This document shows, in pieces, positions 18,611 to 28,169 of a stretch of 64,000 nt of DNA (its first letter is position 1; each line of letters starts with the position of its first letter). A model generated the notes under the pieces. That model ran no database searches. It saw only the letters and a program-made list of their open reading frames with translations, and was not told the origin of the DNA. The position numbers and the translations under genes are program-made. The stretch covers positions 372,001 through 436,000 of the forward strand of contig NZ_JAEHFJ010000004.1 in the NCBI RefSeq assembly GCF_016406085.1. The letters are read 5' to 3'. The stretch comes from Aureibaculum flavum. GTDB lineage: Bacteria > Bacteroidota > Bacteroidia > Flavobacteriales > Flavobacteriaceae.

Positions 18611-20929
18611 CTATTCTCTATTTTTTAATACAAATCCTTCCTCAAAATCAAAGTCGGAAGAGCCTGCAATCGCAATGTCAAAATCGCCAGGTTCTGCTAT
18701 AAAATTCAATTCGCTGTTGTAAAATTTTAAATCCTCTATGGATAGCGTAAAACTCACCTTTTTACTTTCTCCTTTTTTTAGGAATATTTTTTGAAAACCT
18801 TTTAATTCTTTTACGGGACGGGTAACACTTCCTATCTTATCTCTAATGTATAGTTGTACGACTTCTGCTCCGTCATAATTTCCTGAATTCGTAACCATTA
18901 CAGAGGCTGTTAATTTTTCAGAAAATGAAATTTCTTTTGTAGATAATTGTAATGTACCATAATCAAATGTTGTATAACTTAAACCATATCCGAAAGGATA
19001 TAAAGGCTCATTTTTAACATCTAAATAGTTACTTTTAAATTTTTCAAATCTGCCTTCCTTATTCCCCAACGGTCTTCCTGTATTTTTGTGATTATAAAAG
19101 ATAGGAACTTGACCAACATTCATCGGAAACGTAGCTGTTAATTTACCTGAAGGATTTACATCACCAAATAAAACATCTGAAATTGCCAAGCCCGCTTCAC
19201 TTCCGGGAAACCAAACATTAAGAATTGCTGGTACATTTTTAGCTTCCTCGGTTATGGCCAATGGTCTGCCTGTAAACAACACAAGAACTACTGGTTTGCC
19301 TGTTTTTAATAAGGCATTCAATAACTCTTTTTGTACTTGTGGTATCTGAAGATTAGTTACACTACTGCTCTCTCCGCTGAATTCAGCAGTTTCACCTATT
19401 GCTGCTACAATAACATCAGCATTTGAAGCCACTTTTAGAGCTTCATCTAATAAATCTTTATCCGATCTACCATCTCTTGGAATTTCTTTCCCAAACATGG
19501 TCACTCGTTTTTCAAAGTCTATGTCATAATCCACATTACTTCCTTTGGCATGCACAATAGTTGCTTTATTACCGACCACTGTTTTTAAACCTTCTAACAA
19601 GGGAATTGATTTTTCTTGATCTGTTGCTACGCTCCATGTTCCTGACATATTCAATGCCGTATTTGATAAAGGGCCAATTAAAGCTATAGTTCCTGATTTT
19701 TTTAATGGTAAAACATTATTTTCATTTTTTAATAAAACCATTGATTCTGCACTAACTCTTCTTGCAAAACGTCTATTCTCTTTAGTAAAAACTTCCTTAT
19801 TTGCCCGCTCAACATTACTGTACTGATATGGATGTTCAAATAGTCCCAACTTATATTTTGCGGTTATTATTTTTTTAACGGCATTATCTAGCTCAACAAT
19901 ACTTACTTTATCTTGGTCTATAGAATGTTTTAGAGTGGTCAAAAAACCTTCACCCACCATATCCATATCACTTCCCGCTTTTAAAGCCAAAGCAGATACT
20001 TGTTGCAAATCACCCATACCATGAGCGATCATTTCGTTAATACCTGTATAATCAGTAACTACAAAACCATTAAACCCCCAATCTTTTCTTAATAAATCGG
20101 TAAGCAACCATTTGTTACCTGTCGCTGGCACACCATCTATTTCGTTAAATGACGCCATTACAGTACCGACACCAGCATCAACAGCAGCCTTATAAGGAGG
20201 TAAATATTCGTTATACATTCTAATTTTACTCATATCTACCGTATTGTAATCTCTACCTGCTTCGGCGGCACCATATAGAGCAAAGTGTTTTACACAAGCC
20301 ATAATAGTGTTATCTAGTGCTAAATCTTCGCCCTGATATCCTTTTACCATAGCTTCAGCAATTCTACTACCTACAAAAATATCTTCCCCAGAACCTTCTG
20401 ATACTCTCCCCCATCTAGGGTCCCTAGATATGTCAACCATAGGAGAAAATGTCCAATTAATACCGTCTGCAGAGGCTTCTTTGGCTGCTACTCTCGCCGT
20501 TTCTTCAATAAGATCCATATCCCAAGAAGAGGATAACCCTAAAGGAATTGGAAACGTAGTTTTATAGCCATGAATGACGTCCATTCCAAAAAGTAAAGGG
20601 ATTTTTAAACGGCTTTTTTCCACTGCAATTTTTTGAATTTCATGAATACTTGCGGCTGATTTTATATTAAAAAGTCCACCTACTAAGCCTTTTTCAATTT
20701 TACCAGCAATATCAGAATTTGTCGCTTGCCCTGTGGTTATTTGGCCTGCACTTGGCAAATTTAATTGACCAATTTTTTCTTCTAATGTCATTAACTTCAT
20801 CAACGAATCTACTTTTTCTTCGATTGATAATGTGTTCTGAACAGTGGTTACTTTTTGGCTTTGACAAGACATAAAAAGTAACGAAAAAGTGATTAGAAAC
20901 AAGGTGTTTCGTAATTTTAATCGATTCAT
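18611..20929 (-). CDS. bglX: GH3 beta-glucosidase, BglX-like
   Basis: A 772-residue lipoprotein (LLFMSC, Cys22), the usual three-domain GH3: TIM barrel (about 30-370), alpha/beta sandwich (about 400-620) and C-terminal fibronectin-III-like domain (about 680-760). The nucleophile is Asp293 in GFVVTDYTG; substrate-binding motifs include SRDPRWGRVSEGSGED and CVKHFALYG. The probable acid/base lies in GETAEFSGESSS. It releases glucose from the non-reducing end of beta-glucosides. In this locus it follows two GH144 genes, the same pairing as in the Bacteroides beta-1,2-glucan locus, so sophoro-oligosaccharides are a likely substrate. The short gap to the esterase gene upstream supports co-transcription. 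Confidence 0.94.
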   Translation of the reverse strand: MNRLKLRNTLFLITFSLLFMSCQSQKVTTVQNTLSIEEKVDSLMKLMTLEEKIGQLNLPSAGQITTGQATNSDIAGKIEKGLVGGLFNIKSAASIHEIQKIAVEKSRLKIPLLFGMDVIHGYKTTFPIPLGLSSSWDMDLIEETARVAAKEASADGINWTFSPMVDISRDPRWGRVSEGSGEDIFVGSRIAEAMVKGYQGEDLALDNTIMACVKHFALYGAAEAGRDYNTVDMSKIRMYNEYLPPYKAAVDAGVGTVMASFNEIDGVPATGNKWLLTDLLRKDWGFNGFVVTDYTGINEMIAHGMGDLQQVSALALKAGSDMDMVGEGFLTTLKHSIDQDKVSIVELDNAVKKIITAKYKLGLFEHPYQYSNVERANKEVFTKENRRFARRVSAESMVLLKNENNVLPLKKSGTIALIGPLSNTALNMSGTWSVATDQEKSIPLLEGLKTVVGNKATIVHAKGSNVDYDIDFEKRVTMFGKEIPRDGRSDKDLLDEALKVASNADVIVAAIGETAEFSGESSSVTNLQIPQVQKELLNALLKTGKPVVLVLFTGRPLAITEEAKNVPAILNVWFPGSEAGLAISDVLFGDVNPSGKLTATFPMNVGQVPIFYNHKNTGRPLGNKEGRFEKFKSNYLDVKNEPLYPFGYGLSYTTFDYGTLQLSTKEISFSEKLTASVMVTNSGNYDGAEVVQLYIRDKIGSVTRPVKELKGFQKIFLKKGESKKVSFTLSIEDLKFYNSELNFIAEPGDFDIAIAGSSDFDFEEGFVLKNRE

Positions 20930-20989
20930 TTTTACTTGATTTTAAATCCTGATTTTTCGGTTCGGATATTTTTTTAAAATTTTAATGAG

Positions 20990-21769
20990 CTACTCTTTTT
21001 TATTGGAAAACAACCAAGACAATAATTCTGGTTCTGCAAAAGCACTATCCCAACTGTTATGATTGGCTTTACTATAGATATTGAAATTTGGTTTTCCTCC
21101 ATATTTTAATAATGCAGATACCATTTTTACGGATAATTGCGGATTTACAACATTATCTTCCGCTCCATGGAAAACCCACATGGCGGTATTCTTCGCATAT
21201 TTTTCAACCAATTCTGGATTCCCTCCTCCACAAATAGCAATAGCAGCAGCAAAAGTGTTTGGTTTTCTACTTAGGAGTTCAAATGTGCCCATACCTCCCA
21301 TCGAAAGCCCTCCAAGATAAATCTGTTCCTTTTTTATATAGGAATTCTTCACCAATTCATCTAAGTATCGCATTACTAAGTGCATCGATTTTGTAGGTTT
21401 ACTGTCTTTAGGGAATTGTATCGTTAAAGGTTGGGAAGTCCTATCTACTTCAGCGTTAGCCCAATAATCATTTTCCTTACATTGCGGAAAAATCACAATT
21501 GCAGGATATTTCTGGATAGAATCAAAAAATAATTTACTACCATGTGTCAATTGCTTTTTATTATCATTCCCTCTCTCGCCTGCTCCATGAAGAAATACCA
21601 CCAATGGGTAACTCTCAGTCTTTTTAAAATCTTTTGGGTACAAAACCCTTAATTTCAACGTATCTGTTCCTTCAACCAAATATTCTTTTACAAATTCCTG
21701 TTGATGTTGTGCATATATTGCGAATGCAGAACATAAGAAGACCATGGTAAGTATTATTTTTGTTTTCAT
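20990..21769 (-). CDS. Secreted alpha/beta-hydrolase, PHB-depolymerase/carboxylesterase-like
   Basis: A 259-residue exported protein (signal peptide to IYAQ). Motifs: FLHGAGERG (oxyanion, 59-67), GGLSMGGMG with nucleophile Ser156, Asp205 in FHGAEDNVV, and His237 in KANHNSWD. This is the layout of the dienelactone-hydrolase/PHB-depolymerase-like esterases. It lies between GH144 and GH3 genes, so it could remove an acyl substituent, for example succinyl groups known on some cyclic beta-1,2-glucans; this is inference. It has no sequence closeness to the esterase at 17647 beyond the general fold. Confidence 0.83.
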   Translation of the reverse strand: MKTKIILTMVFLCSAFAIYAQHQQEFVKEYLVEGTDTLKLRVLYPKDFKKTESYPLVVFLHGAGERGNDNKKQLTHGSKLFFDSIQKYPAIVIFPQCKENDYWANAEVDRTSQPLTIQFPKDSKPTKSMHLVMRYLDELVKNSYIKKEQIYLGGLSMGGMGTFELLSRKPNTFAAAIAICGGGNPELVEKYAKNTAMWVFHGAEDNVVNPQLSVKMVSALLKYGGKPNFNIYSKANHNSWDSAFAEPELLSWLFSNKKE

Positions 21770-21907
21770 GTTTTTTTATTTTATTTGGACCTTAAAGTTA
21801 AAATATTCTGAACAGATTTAATCATTATTTAGTAAGCTAATTCAATTTTTCCAACCGTCTATAGTCGAATTCATTAAAAGATTAACTTGGTTTAAGGGCA
21901 TCCACTA

Positions 21908-23266
21908 TTAATAATTAAACTTTAATTTATCCAACCCTTTTTTTACGTCACTATTTTGCATAAATAAATTCCACAATAATCCTGTTCTATAATTTTCTAT
22001 CATTATAATTTGTGGACCTTGATCTATAGCTAAATAAGCTTCCGCTACCCAATCATTGTATTGCGGACTAAAGGCATCATAAAATCCCGCTGGACCTAAT
22101 AAAATATCTTTATTTTTATAAAAATAATGTAATGCTTTTAAAGATTCTTTAGGAGTATAAGGTATAGAACTTATTGCAGCCGTTGGAGAAATAACGCCAA
22201 TGTCATTGTTTGGACTATGAGCCGTATAACCTATAGAACCATCAGTATTTCTAGAATAACTTGCCGTCAACCCCCAACAGTCTTTTCCATAGTCTCTAAA
22301 GTTTTTAGAGTTTTCTACACAGTATTGATAATTGATATTAGCATGACTTACATTTAGCTGCCAATAATTAGCATATTGATCAGATAAATTGGTAGGATTT
22401 AAACCCAAATAAGAATAGTGAGCAAAAAATAAAGGCCCACCGAATTGTGGAGCACCAGCATGTTTCAATACCAATGGGAATCCATATTGGGTAACGGTTG
22501 ATTTTATGGTTCCGTTATCCGCCCAGCCTTCTTCATAAACTTCTTTTGAAATACTATAATCTGGTGATGCTGCGGCCAAAATATATGTGATTAAGGTTTC
22601 ATTATACCCCTTCAGTCTTAAATTTATATCGAAACCAAAATTAGGGCTCCAATGCCATAACAGCTCATTATTACCGTTTGTATACCAGTTCCAATCTACT
22701 CCTTTCCAAAGAACATCTGCTTTTGCAGCCAGTTCCTTTTCGGAATCATTTCCGTTTTTAAAATATTCTTTAACACAGATTAAACCCTGCACTAAAAAAG
22801 CCGTTTCTACTAAATCACCACCATTATCTTTGGTACTAAAAGGTTTTACAGCACCTGTATCACCATCTAACCAATGTGGCCACGCTCCATGAAAGCGGTC
22901 TGCATTTTCTAAAAAAATTAAAATTTTAGTTAGCCTTTCTGATGCTTCTGTTCTACTTACAAACCCTCGTTCTACACCAACTAAAATAGCCATTAATCCA
23001 AAACCAGTTCCTCCTGTAGTTACTGTATTGGCATCATTTGAAGGATTACCAGGATGATAACGTTCTCTTGCTGCTCCAGAATTTACATGAGCAAAATTCC
23101 AAAAATACTTAAACGTTTCTTTTTGTGTAAGATCTAATAACTCTTCATCTGTAAGTGTTGGTACAGGGTCTGGGTCAATTATCACAGGTGGCTCATATAC
23201 GTATGTATCGTCTTTACACGAAATAATTGTAATTAGTAATAGTATATATGTGATTCTTTTAATCAT
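21908..23266 (-). CDS. GH144 (glucoamylase-like fold) lipoprotein, copy 1, probable beta-1,2-glucanase
   Basis: A 452-residue lipoprotein (TIISC, Cys17) with an (alpha/alpha)6 glycoamylase-type domain. The segment TKDNGGDLVETAFL gives Asp147, Asp151 and Glu154, and GYNE gives Glu223. The spacing (D, +4 D, +7 E, then E 69 residues on) equals that of the acidic residues I recall from the characterised Chitinophaga pinensis GH144 endo-beta-1,2-glucanase (135, 139, 142, 211). A Pro-rich linker follows the lipid anchor. The start overlaps the end of copy 2 by 8 bases, so the two are translationally coupled. Copies 1 and 2 may differ as endo- and exo-acting enzymes. Confidence 0.9.
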   Translation of the reverse strand: MIKRITYILLLITIISCKDDTYVYEPPVIIDPDPVPTLTDEELLDLTQKETFKYFWNFAHVNSGAARERYHPGNPSNDANTVTTGGTGFGLMAILVGVERGFVSRTEASERLTKILIFLENADRFHGAWPHWLDGDTGAVKPFSTKDNGGDLVETAFLVQGLICVKEYFKNGNDSEKELAAKADVLWKGVDWNWYTNGNNELLWHWSPNFGFDINLRLKGYNETLITYILAAASPDYSISKEVYEEGWADNGTIKSTVTQYGFPLVLKHAGAPQFGGPLFFAHYSYLGLNPTNLSDQYANYWQLNVSHANINYQYCVENSKNFRDYGKDCWGLTASYSRNTDGSIGYTAHSPNNDIGVISPTAAISSIPYTPKESLKALHYFYKNKDILLGPAGFYDAFSPQYNDWVAEAYLAIDQGPQIIMIENYRTGLLWNLFMQNSDVKKGLDKLKFNY

Positions 23267-24647
23267 TCGTTTTCAAATTTGGACTTTGAAACCCTAATTT
23301 CTTTAATCCTTTTTGAACATCTTTATTTTTCATAAATAAATTCCACAGTAGGCCAGATCTATAATTTTCAATCATTACAGGAATTGGACCTTGGTCAATG
23401 GCTAAATACCTTACCGTTTTCCAATCACTATCTAATGCAATGGCATCATATGGTCCATATTTACCAATATATTCTGGCATGTCTTTATAAAGGTGCCTTA
23501 ACATTTGCATGCTCTCCTTGGGTGTATACGGAAATGAAGAAAGTGCCGCAGTAGGTGAAACAACGCCAAGATCTCTATCGGGACGATGTCCGTCATAACC
23601 TTTTATGGAGTAACTTGAAGTAAAACCCCAATAATCCTCGCCATAGCCTTTATATTTTTTAGGATTATCCAACGCATATTTATAATGGATCATCGCATGA
23701 TTCTGATTTAATTTCCAATAATCTCCATATTGATCAGTTAATCCATTAGGGTTTAAGCCTAAATACGAATAATGTGCCCAAAAAAGTGGCCCCACTGGAG
23801 ACTTGTCATGTTCGTAATGATCTAATTCCGTTTCTAAGCCATAATAAACCGTATCTTTTGTAATATCGCCGTTTCTTGCCCAACCTTTATCATATACAGA
23901 TTTTTGAATTGGATGCGTGGGAGAAGAGGCCGCAAGCACATACATGATTAAAGCTTCATTATAACCACCTACAGGAAAATTCATTTCCCATTGATATTCA
24001 GGTGACCAATGCCAATAGAGTACATCATCTCCTTTTGTATACCAATTCCAATCAATAGCCTTCCAAAGATTTTCAATGCTATTTACCAATTCCTTTTCCT
24101 CTTCATTACCTTCTCTAAAATACTCTGCAACTGTTAATAAGCCTTGTGCTAAAAATGCGGTTTCTACCAAATCTCCACCATTATCTTTTTTACTAAAAGC
24201 TACTACTTTACCATTTTCTCCGTTAATCCAATGCGGCCAAGCCCCATGAAAACGATCAGATTTTTCTAAAAAGGCTACTATTTTTTGATACCTTTTAAGA
24301 GCCTGTTCTCTAGTTATAAACTTTCTTTCAACTCCTACTAAAATAGCCATGAGTCCAAAGCCACTTCCTCCCGTGGTTACTGTATTTTTGGGTGATGTGG
24401 GATAAATATCATCCATATGCAAACGTTCTCGGGCTAATCCAGAATTTGGTTCTGCTCCTTCCCAAAAGTAATTGAACGTCTGTTTTTCAATGGTGTCAAG
24501 CAAAATTTCATCCTCTGCTGTTAGTTTAAAGTCAACAACTTCTTCGTTACCGTTAGATTTAATTTCTTCTACCTCTTTTTTCTTTTCACAAGAAAAGACA
24601 AAAAACAGTATTAAGGTCAATAAATATAGGTGATTGTATTTTTTCAT
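23259..24647 (-). CDS. GH144 (glucoamylase-like fold) lipoprotein, copy 2, probable beta-1,2-glucanase
   Basis: A 462-residue lipoprotein. I chose the ATG at 24647, because it begins a proper signal (MKKYNHLYLL...FFVFSC, Cys20); an ATG 60 bases upstream would put 20 extra residues before it. The DNGGDLVE motif gives Asp155, Asp159 and Glu162 and GYNE gives Glu231, again 69 residues apart. It is a clear paralogue of copy 1, with shared FHGAWPHW, HWSP, WAHYSYLGLNP and AIDQGP blocks. It would cut beta-1,2-linked glucan at the cell surface. Two hairpins separate it from the LamG gene upstream. Confidence 0.9.
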   Translation of the reverse strand: MKKYNHLYLLTLILFFVFSCEKKKEVEEIKSNGNEEVVDFKLTAEDEILLDTIEKQTFNYFWEGAEPNSGLARERLHMDDIYPTSPKNTVTTGGSGFGLMAILVGVERKFITREQALKRYQKIVAFLEKSDRFHGAWPHWINGENGKVVAFSKKDNGGDLVETAFLAQGLLTVAEYFREGNEEEKELVNSIENLWKAIDWNWYTKGDDVLYWHWSPEYQWEMNFPVGGYNEALIMYVLAASSPTHPIQKSVYDKGWARNGDITKDTVYYGLETELDHYEHDKSPVGPLFWAHYSYLGLNPNGLTDQYGDYWKLNQNHAMIHYKYALDNPKKYKGYGEDYWGFTSSYSIKGYDGHRPDRDLGVVSPTAALSSFPYTPKESMQMLRHLYKDMPEYIGKYGPYDAIALDSDWKTVRYLAIDQGPIPVMIENYRSGLLWNLFMKNKDVQKGLKKLGFQSPNLKTND

Positions 24648-24771
24648 TTTTTGTAATATTATTATAATAAAGCTCTCTACTAGTTTTGAACAGATTTTTC
24701 GCTCCATTTAATTTGTAGTTAGCTGAAAAACATTCGTTTATTTCACTGGGAATAACAAATAGTATAGTAAA

Positions 24772-24805
24772 TTTTGGCTGCATTCAATTAAGAATGCAGC
24801 CAAAA
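24772..24805 (-). terminator. Perfect 14-bp hairpin between LamG and GH144 genes
   Basis: Arms TTTTGGCTGCATTC (24772-24785) and GAATGCAGCCAAAA (24792-24805) with an AATTAA loop. Only a short T stretch follows on the minus strand, so it may be a leaky terminator or mRNA-stabilising hairpin that lowers GH144 expression compared with susCD. Confidence 0.55.
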
Positions 24806-24818
24806 GACCATCCAGGTT

Positions 24819-24838
24819 TTAGTTGGTTTGTCAACTAA
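24819..24838 (-). other. Second small hairpin after the LamG gene
   Basis: A 7-bp stem (TTAGTTG / CAACTAA) with a 6-base loop, 13 bases from the larger hairpin. Together they form a structured spacer in the 243-base gap between the LamG gene stop and the GH144 start. Confidence 0.4.
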
Positions 24839-24890
24839 TAAAGCTATTAATACCCCCAGACGGAAATTACTAACTCAACTTAAATATACT

Positions 24891-26603
24891 TTACATTAAA
24901 TCTTGTATTTCTTCACTAGATAATGCCTTATTAAATACTTTCAATTCATCAATATAACTTGAATCTGATAAGTGATTCCAATAACCAAAGGATGGCATTC
25001 CCGAACCAATACTCATATTACTACAGCCAGCCCAATCAATAGGAGAAGCCATATCAGAAGCTCTTTTTTCTACACCATTAAAAAATATTTTACTTTTTGT
25101 AGTAGAGACCGTAATTGCAATATGTACCCATTCACCGGCTGTCACATCAATAACATCTCCATCATTCCATACTTCACCTGTACCAATACCAATGTTAGAT
25201 TTAATTCTTTGTTCCGAAGCATCACCTTCTCTAAAAATTCTAAAACCTTGCATTCTATTTTCTGGCGTGTCATTTCCCACAGCGATTATACCTGCTCTAT
25301 CAGGATCAGCATTTACTTTATACCAAAATACTACACTGAAAGCTTCACCAAATAAACCATCAATAGGATATGTTAGATATGAATCTGCAGCACCAGCAAA
25401 AGCATTGGAACCTTTTTTCGATTCACTTGCAAAACCTATACTCCCCACTTGCTCGGCTACTGCTCCGCCTACCTTATTACTAAAATTATCATCAAAAGTC
25501 ATGTACAACGTTTCACCATCAGCAGGTTCATAAGGATTGGTTATACCAAGAACATTCTGAATTTCCTCTTGAGACAATGCTGTATCGAAGAAACGCAATT
25601 CATCAATATAACTTAAGTCATTTGCATGCCCCCAGTATGAAAACGTTTCACCTCCAGAAGCTATATCAAGAACAGAAACACCTGTCCAATCAATTGGAGC
25701 TGACAAACTTCCCGAATTTTGCTCAATTCCATTTAAATAAATTACACTTTTAGTCTCAGATATAGTGAATGCAACATTCACCCAATCTCCAGCGGTAACA
25801 TCAATAACGCCACCATCATTCCAACTTTCACCATCACCAGTACCTACATTTAATTTTATTCTTTGCTCCGTACCACTACCTTCTCTAAATAACCTAAAAC
25901 CTTGTTTACGATCATCAGCATTATCACCAATAACTAAAATACCTGCCCTGTCAGGACTCGCATTAACTTTATACCAAAACATACCGGTTATTTCGGTTCC
26001 TAAGTTCATTTTTTCAACAGGAAATGTTAATTGAGATGCTATTGCCCCCGCATAAGCGTTGGGACTTGCAACACCCTCACCTGAAAAACCAGGTGTGCCA
26101 ATTTTCGTAGCTTTAGTAACCGTTATCAACTCTGTATAATCACCGTCAAAAGCCATATAAAACTGCTCGCCTAAATCTGGAAATAAAGGAATATAAGGTG
26201 GTTCTTTTTCAAAATTCACAGTAGATGTCGTCGATTTACCATCTAAATCAGTTGCTGTAACTTTTAATTCATGAACACCTGTAGTAACATTATCAAAAGC
26301 TACTTCTGCTAACACACGTCGATAGTCTAAAAAATCACTCATCATAGCAATTTCAGTACCATCCATCAGCACTTGAATGTCTGCAACTTCGATGTCATCT
26401 GTAACTTCAAATTCAATGGTAATTGGTACAACAGGCTCATTTACCTTTATTTTTGTACCCTCAACAGGATACTTTATCATTACATCTGGTGCTGTGGCGT
26501 CAGGCCCTGGAGCTACCTCAGTAAGTGGGTCAATTCCATCATTACAGGAATATATAAATAGTACTAATAGTAAGTACGGAAGAATATTTCTAATTTTTTT
26601 CAT
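24891..26603 (-). CDS. Surface glycan-binding lipoprotein with two LamG/concanavalin-A-like domains
   Basis: A 570-residue lipoprotein (LFIYSC, Cys20). An Ig-like domain (about 38-132, with PDVMIKYPVEGTKIKVNEPV and TATDLDGKSTTSTVNF) is followed by two tandem LamG-type beta-sandwiches (about 145-355 and 365-570). The two share FYMAFD/LYMTFD, WYKVNA.PDRAGI, GFR.FREG...EQRIK and WNDG.VIDVTAG.WV, so they arose by internal duplication. No catalytic acid pair typical of a LamG-fold glycosidase was seen. In the susE position, 12 bases after susD, it probably binds the glycan outside the cell. Ligand unknown, though beta-glucan is likely by context. Confidence 0.85.
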   Translation of the reverse strand: MKKIRNILPYLLLVLFIYSCNDGIDPLTEVAPGPDATAPDVMIKYPVEGTKIKVNEPVVPITIEFEVTDDIEVADIQVLMDGTEIAMMSDFLDYRRVLAEVAFDNVTTGVHELKVTATDLDGKSTTSTVNFEKEPPYIPLFPDLGEQFYMAFDGDYTELITVTKATKIGTPGFSGEGVASPNAYAGAIASQLTFPVEKMNLGTEITGMFWYKVNASPDRAGILVIGDNADDRKQGFRLFREGSGTEQRIKLNVGTGDGESWNDGGVIDVTAGDWVNVAFTISETKSVIYLNGIEQNSGSLSAPIDWTGVSVLDIASGGETFSYWGHANDLSYIDELRFFDTALSQEEIQNVLGITNPYEPADGETLYMTFDDNFSNKVGGAVAEQVGSIGFASESKKGSNAFAGAADSYLTYPIDGLFGEAFSVVFWYKVNADPDRAGIIAVGNDTPENRMQGFRIFREGDASEQRIKSNIGIGTGEVWNDGDVIDVTAGEWVHIAITVSTTKSKIFFNGVEKRASDMASPIDWAGCSNMSIGSGMPSFGYWNHLSDSSYIDELKVFNKALSSEEIQDLM

Positions 26604-26615
26604 CTTTAGTTTTTT

Positions 26616-28160
26616 TTATAGTCCTTGAACATACGTTCTTAAAGCAGGAATTTGATCAATTTGATTTTGAGGAAAAGGTAAAAATCTTTTATTGTCATCA
26701 TATACATGATCATCATAGGTCAACTCACTGGTTGTACCTAATCTAACCATATCATAATATCTGATACCCCATTCCATTCCTAATTCAGCAAATTTTTCAT
26801 CCATAACTTGTTGGGTAGTTACCCCAGACAAATCATCTAATCCAGCTCTATCTCTCACAAGATTCACAGCCTGATCTGCAGTTATTCCAGTACCGGTAGC
26901 TCCTTGTGTTAAAGCCTCTGCATACATGAGCAATACTTCTGAATAACGAATTATAATAAAATCTTTATTGCTACCATAAGATGTTCTTCCTGCAATGAGC
27001 TCATTAGAGGGTAAATAATGTTTACCACTAGCAAACATTGCTCTTGCATAATCATTAATTACATCACCATCACGGGTAGTATTTGATATCCAACTAGGCA
27101 ACGTTGCATAATCTGGATCTTCTTTAATTTTAGCAATTCCTCTGTCTGTAAATAAAACTGAAGTTTCTAACCGTACTGTTTCATCACGATCTAACATAAA
27201 CTTAATAAATTTTAAGCTAGGTTCGTAAAATCCCCATCCAGCACTCGCTCCAGTAACCGCAGGAGTCCAGCCTTGAGGTCCATAAGGTGCCCATAAATGA
27301 TTTGAACTAGGTCCTGATCCTTGTCCGAAATCAGAATACTGCATTTCAAATACATTCTCTTGACTCAATTTTCCTGCAGTTTTAAATTCCTCATAAAAAT
27401 CAGGAAATAAACTAAATTTATTGGAAGCAATAATTTGACCTGTAGCCTCTGCCACAGCTTGATAATTTTTCAATTCTAAATTTGCCCGAGCCTTAATAGC
27501 CAATGCTGCATGCTTTGTAACGCCACCAGTAACATCTGCTCTATTTGCAGGATGTTCATCTAATAAATAGGGTATAGCTTCATCCATTTGATCAGAAATG
27601 TGTTGTAATACTTCATCCCTTGAAGACACATCAGCCTGATACAATTCAGAAGCATCTGATGAATTTGTTATAAACATGGCACTCCAAAGACGACTAATTT
27701 CAAAAAGTAAATGTGCTCGTAAAACTTTAACTTCTGCCACGTATTGATCGGCAAGTGCAGCATCAGCCCCAGCCTCTTTATATTTTTCTATACGTTCCAT
27801 GGCATTGTGTAAATCAAATATATCTCTATATCCGTTTTGCCATACTGAATTGTACATCCAATAATCTTTATCATAATTATAAAAATCGGTATCTGCGAAC
27901 GGTTGTTGATCACCTAAACCACCATGGTTTACATCATCTCCCCTGACTGAAATCAATAAAGACTCCTCCCAACCACGACTATAAAACTGAGCATAGGCAC
28001 CAATTAAAGGTGAAATCATATTGCTAGATTGTGTAAAATCTTCCTCTGCCGACAATGATAAATTTTCAACTGGGTCATCTAATTTGCTGTCACAGTTAAT
28101 AGCAACCATTGCTACTAATATGACCAAAAAATACTTTGTGAAATTTTTTATATTTTTCAT
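26616..28160 (-). CDS. susD: SusD/RagB-family surface glycan-binding lipoprotein
   Basis: A 514-residue lipoprotein (MVAINC, Cys23) with the normal RagB/SusD layout: four TPR-like helix pairs (for example YVAEVKVLRAHLLFEISRLW and KHAALAIKARANLELKNYQAVAEATGQII) and a C-terminal region with FIIIRYSEVLLMYAEALTQG and ELGMEWGIRYYDMVRLG. It binds the glycan over the SusC channel and starts 9 bases after the susC stop. It is of the common SusD type, unlike the SusD-like_2 form at 1373, so the two SusCD pairs are not recent duplicates. Confidence 0.95.
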   Translation of the reverse strand: MKNIKNFTKYFLVILVAMVAINCDSKLDDPVENLSLSAEEDFTQSSNMISPLIGAYAQFYSRGWEESLLISVRGDDVNHGGLGDQQPFADTDFYNYDKDYWMYNSVWQNGYRDIFDLHNAMERIEKYKEAGADAALADQYVAEVKVLRAHLLFEISRLWSAMFITNSSDASELYQADVSSRDEVLQHISDQMDEAIPYLLDEHPANRADVTGGVTKHAALAIKARANLELKNYQAVAEATGQIIASNKFSLFPDFYEEFKTAGKLSQENVFEMQYSDFGQGSGPSSNHLWAPYGPQGWTPAVTGASAGWGFYEPSLKFIKFMLDRDETVRLETSVLFTDRGIAKIKEDPDYATLPSWISNTTRDGDVINDYARAMFASGKHYLPSNELIAGRTSYGSNKDFIIIRYSEVLLMYAEALTQGATGTGITADQAVNLVRDRAGLDDLSGVTTQQVMDEKFAELGMEWGIRYYDMVRLGTTSELTYDDHVYDDNKRFLPFPQNQIDQIPALRTYVQGL

Positions 28161-28169
28161 AATTTCTTT

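Noticed and set aside
24972-25355. Plus-strand frame of 127 codons inside the LamG gene
   Set aside because: Low-complexity, Ser/Ile/Thr-rich shadow of the real gene; two such frames overlap in the same repeat.
24891-26603. LamG protein as a GH16-type laminarinase
   Set aside because: No ExDxxE catalytic motif was found; the two sandwiches fit binding domains.
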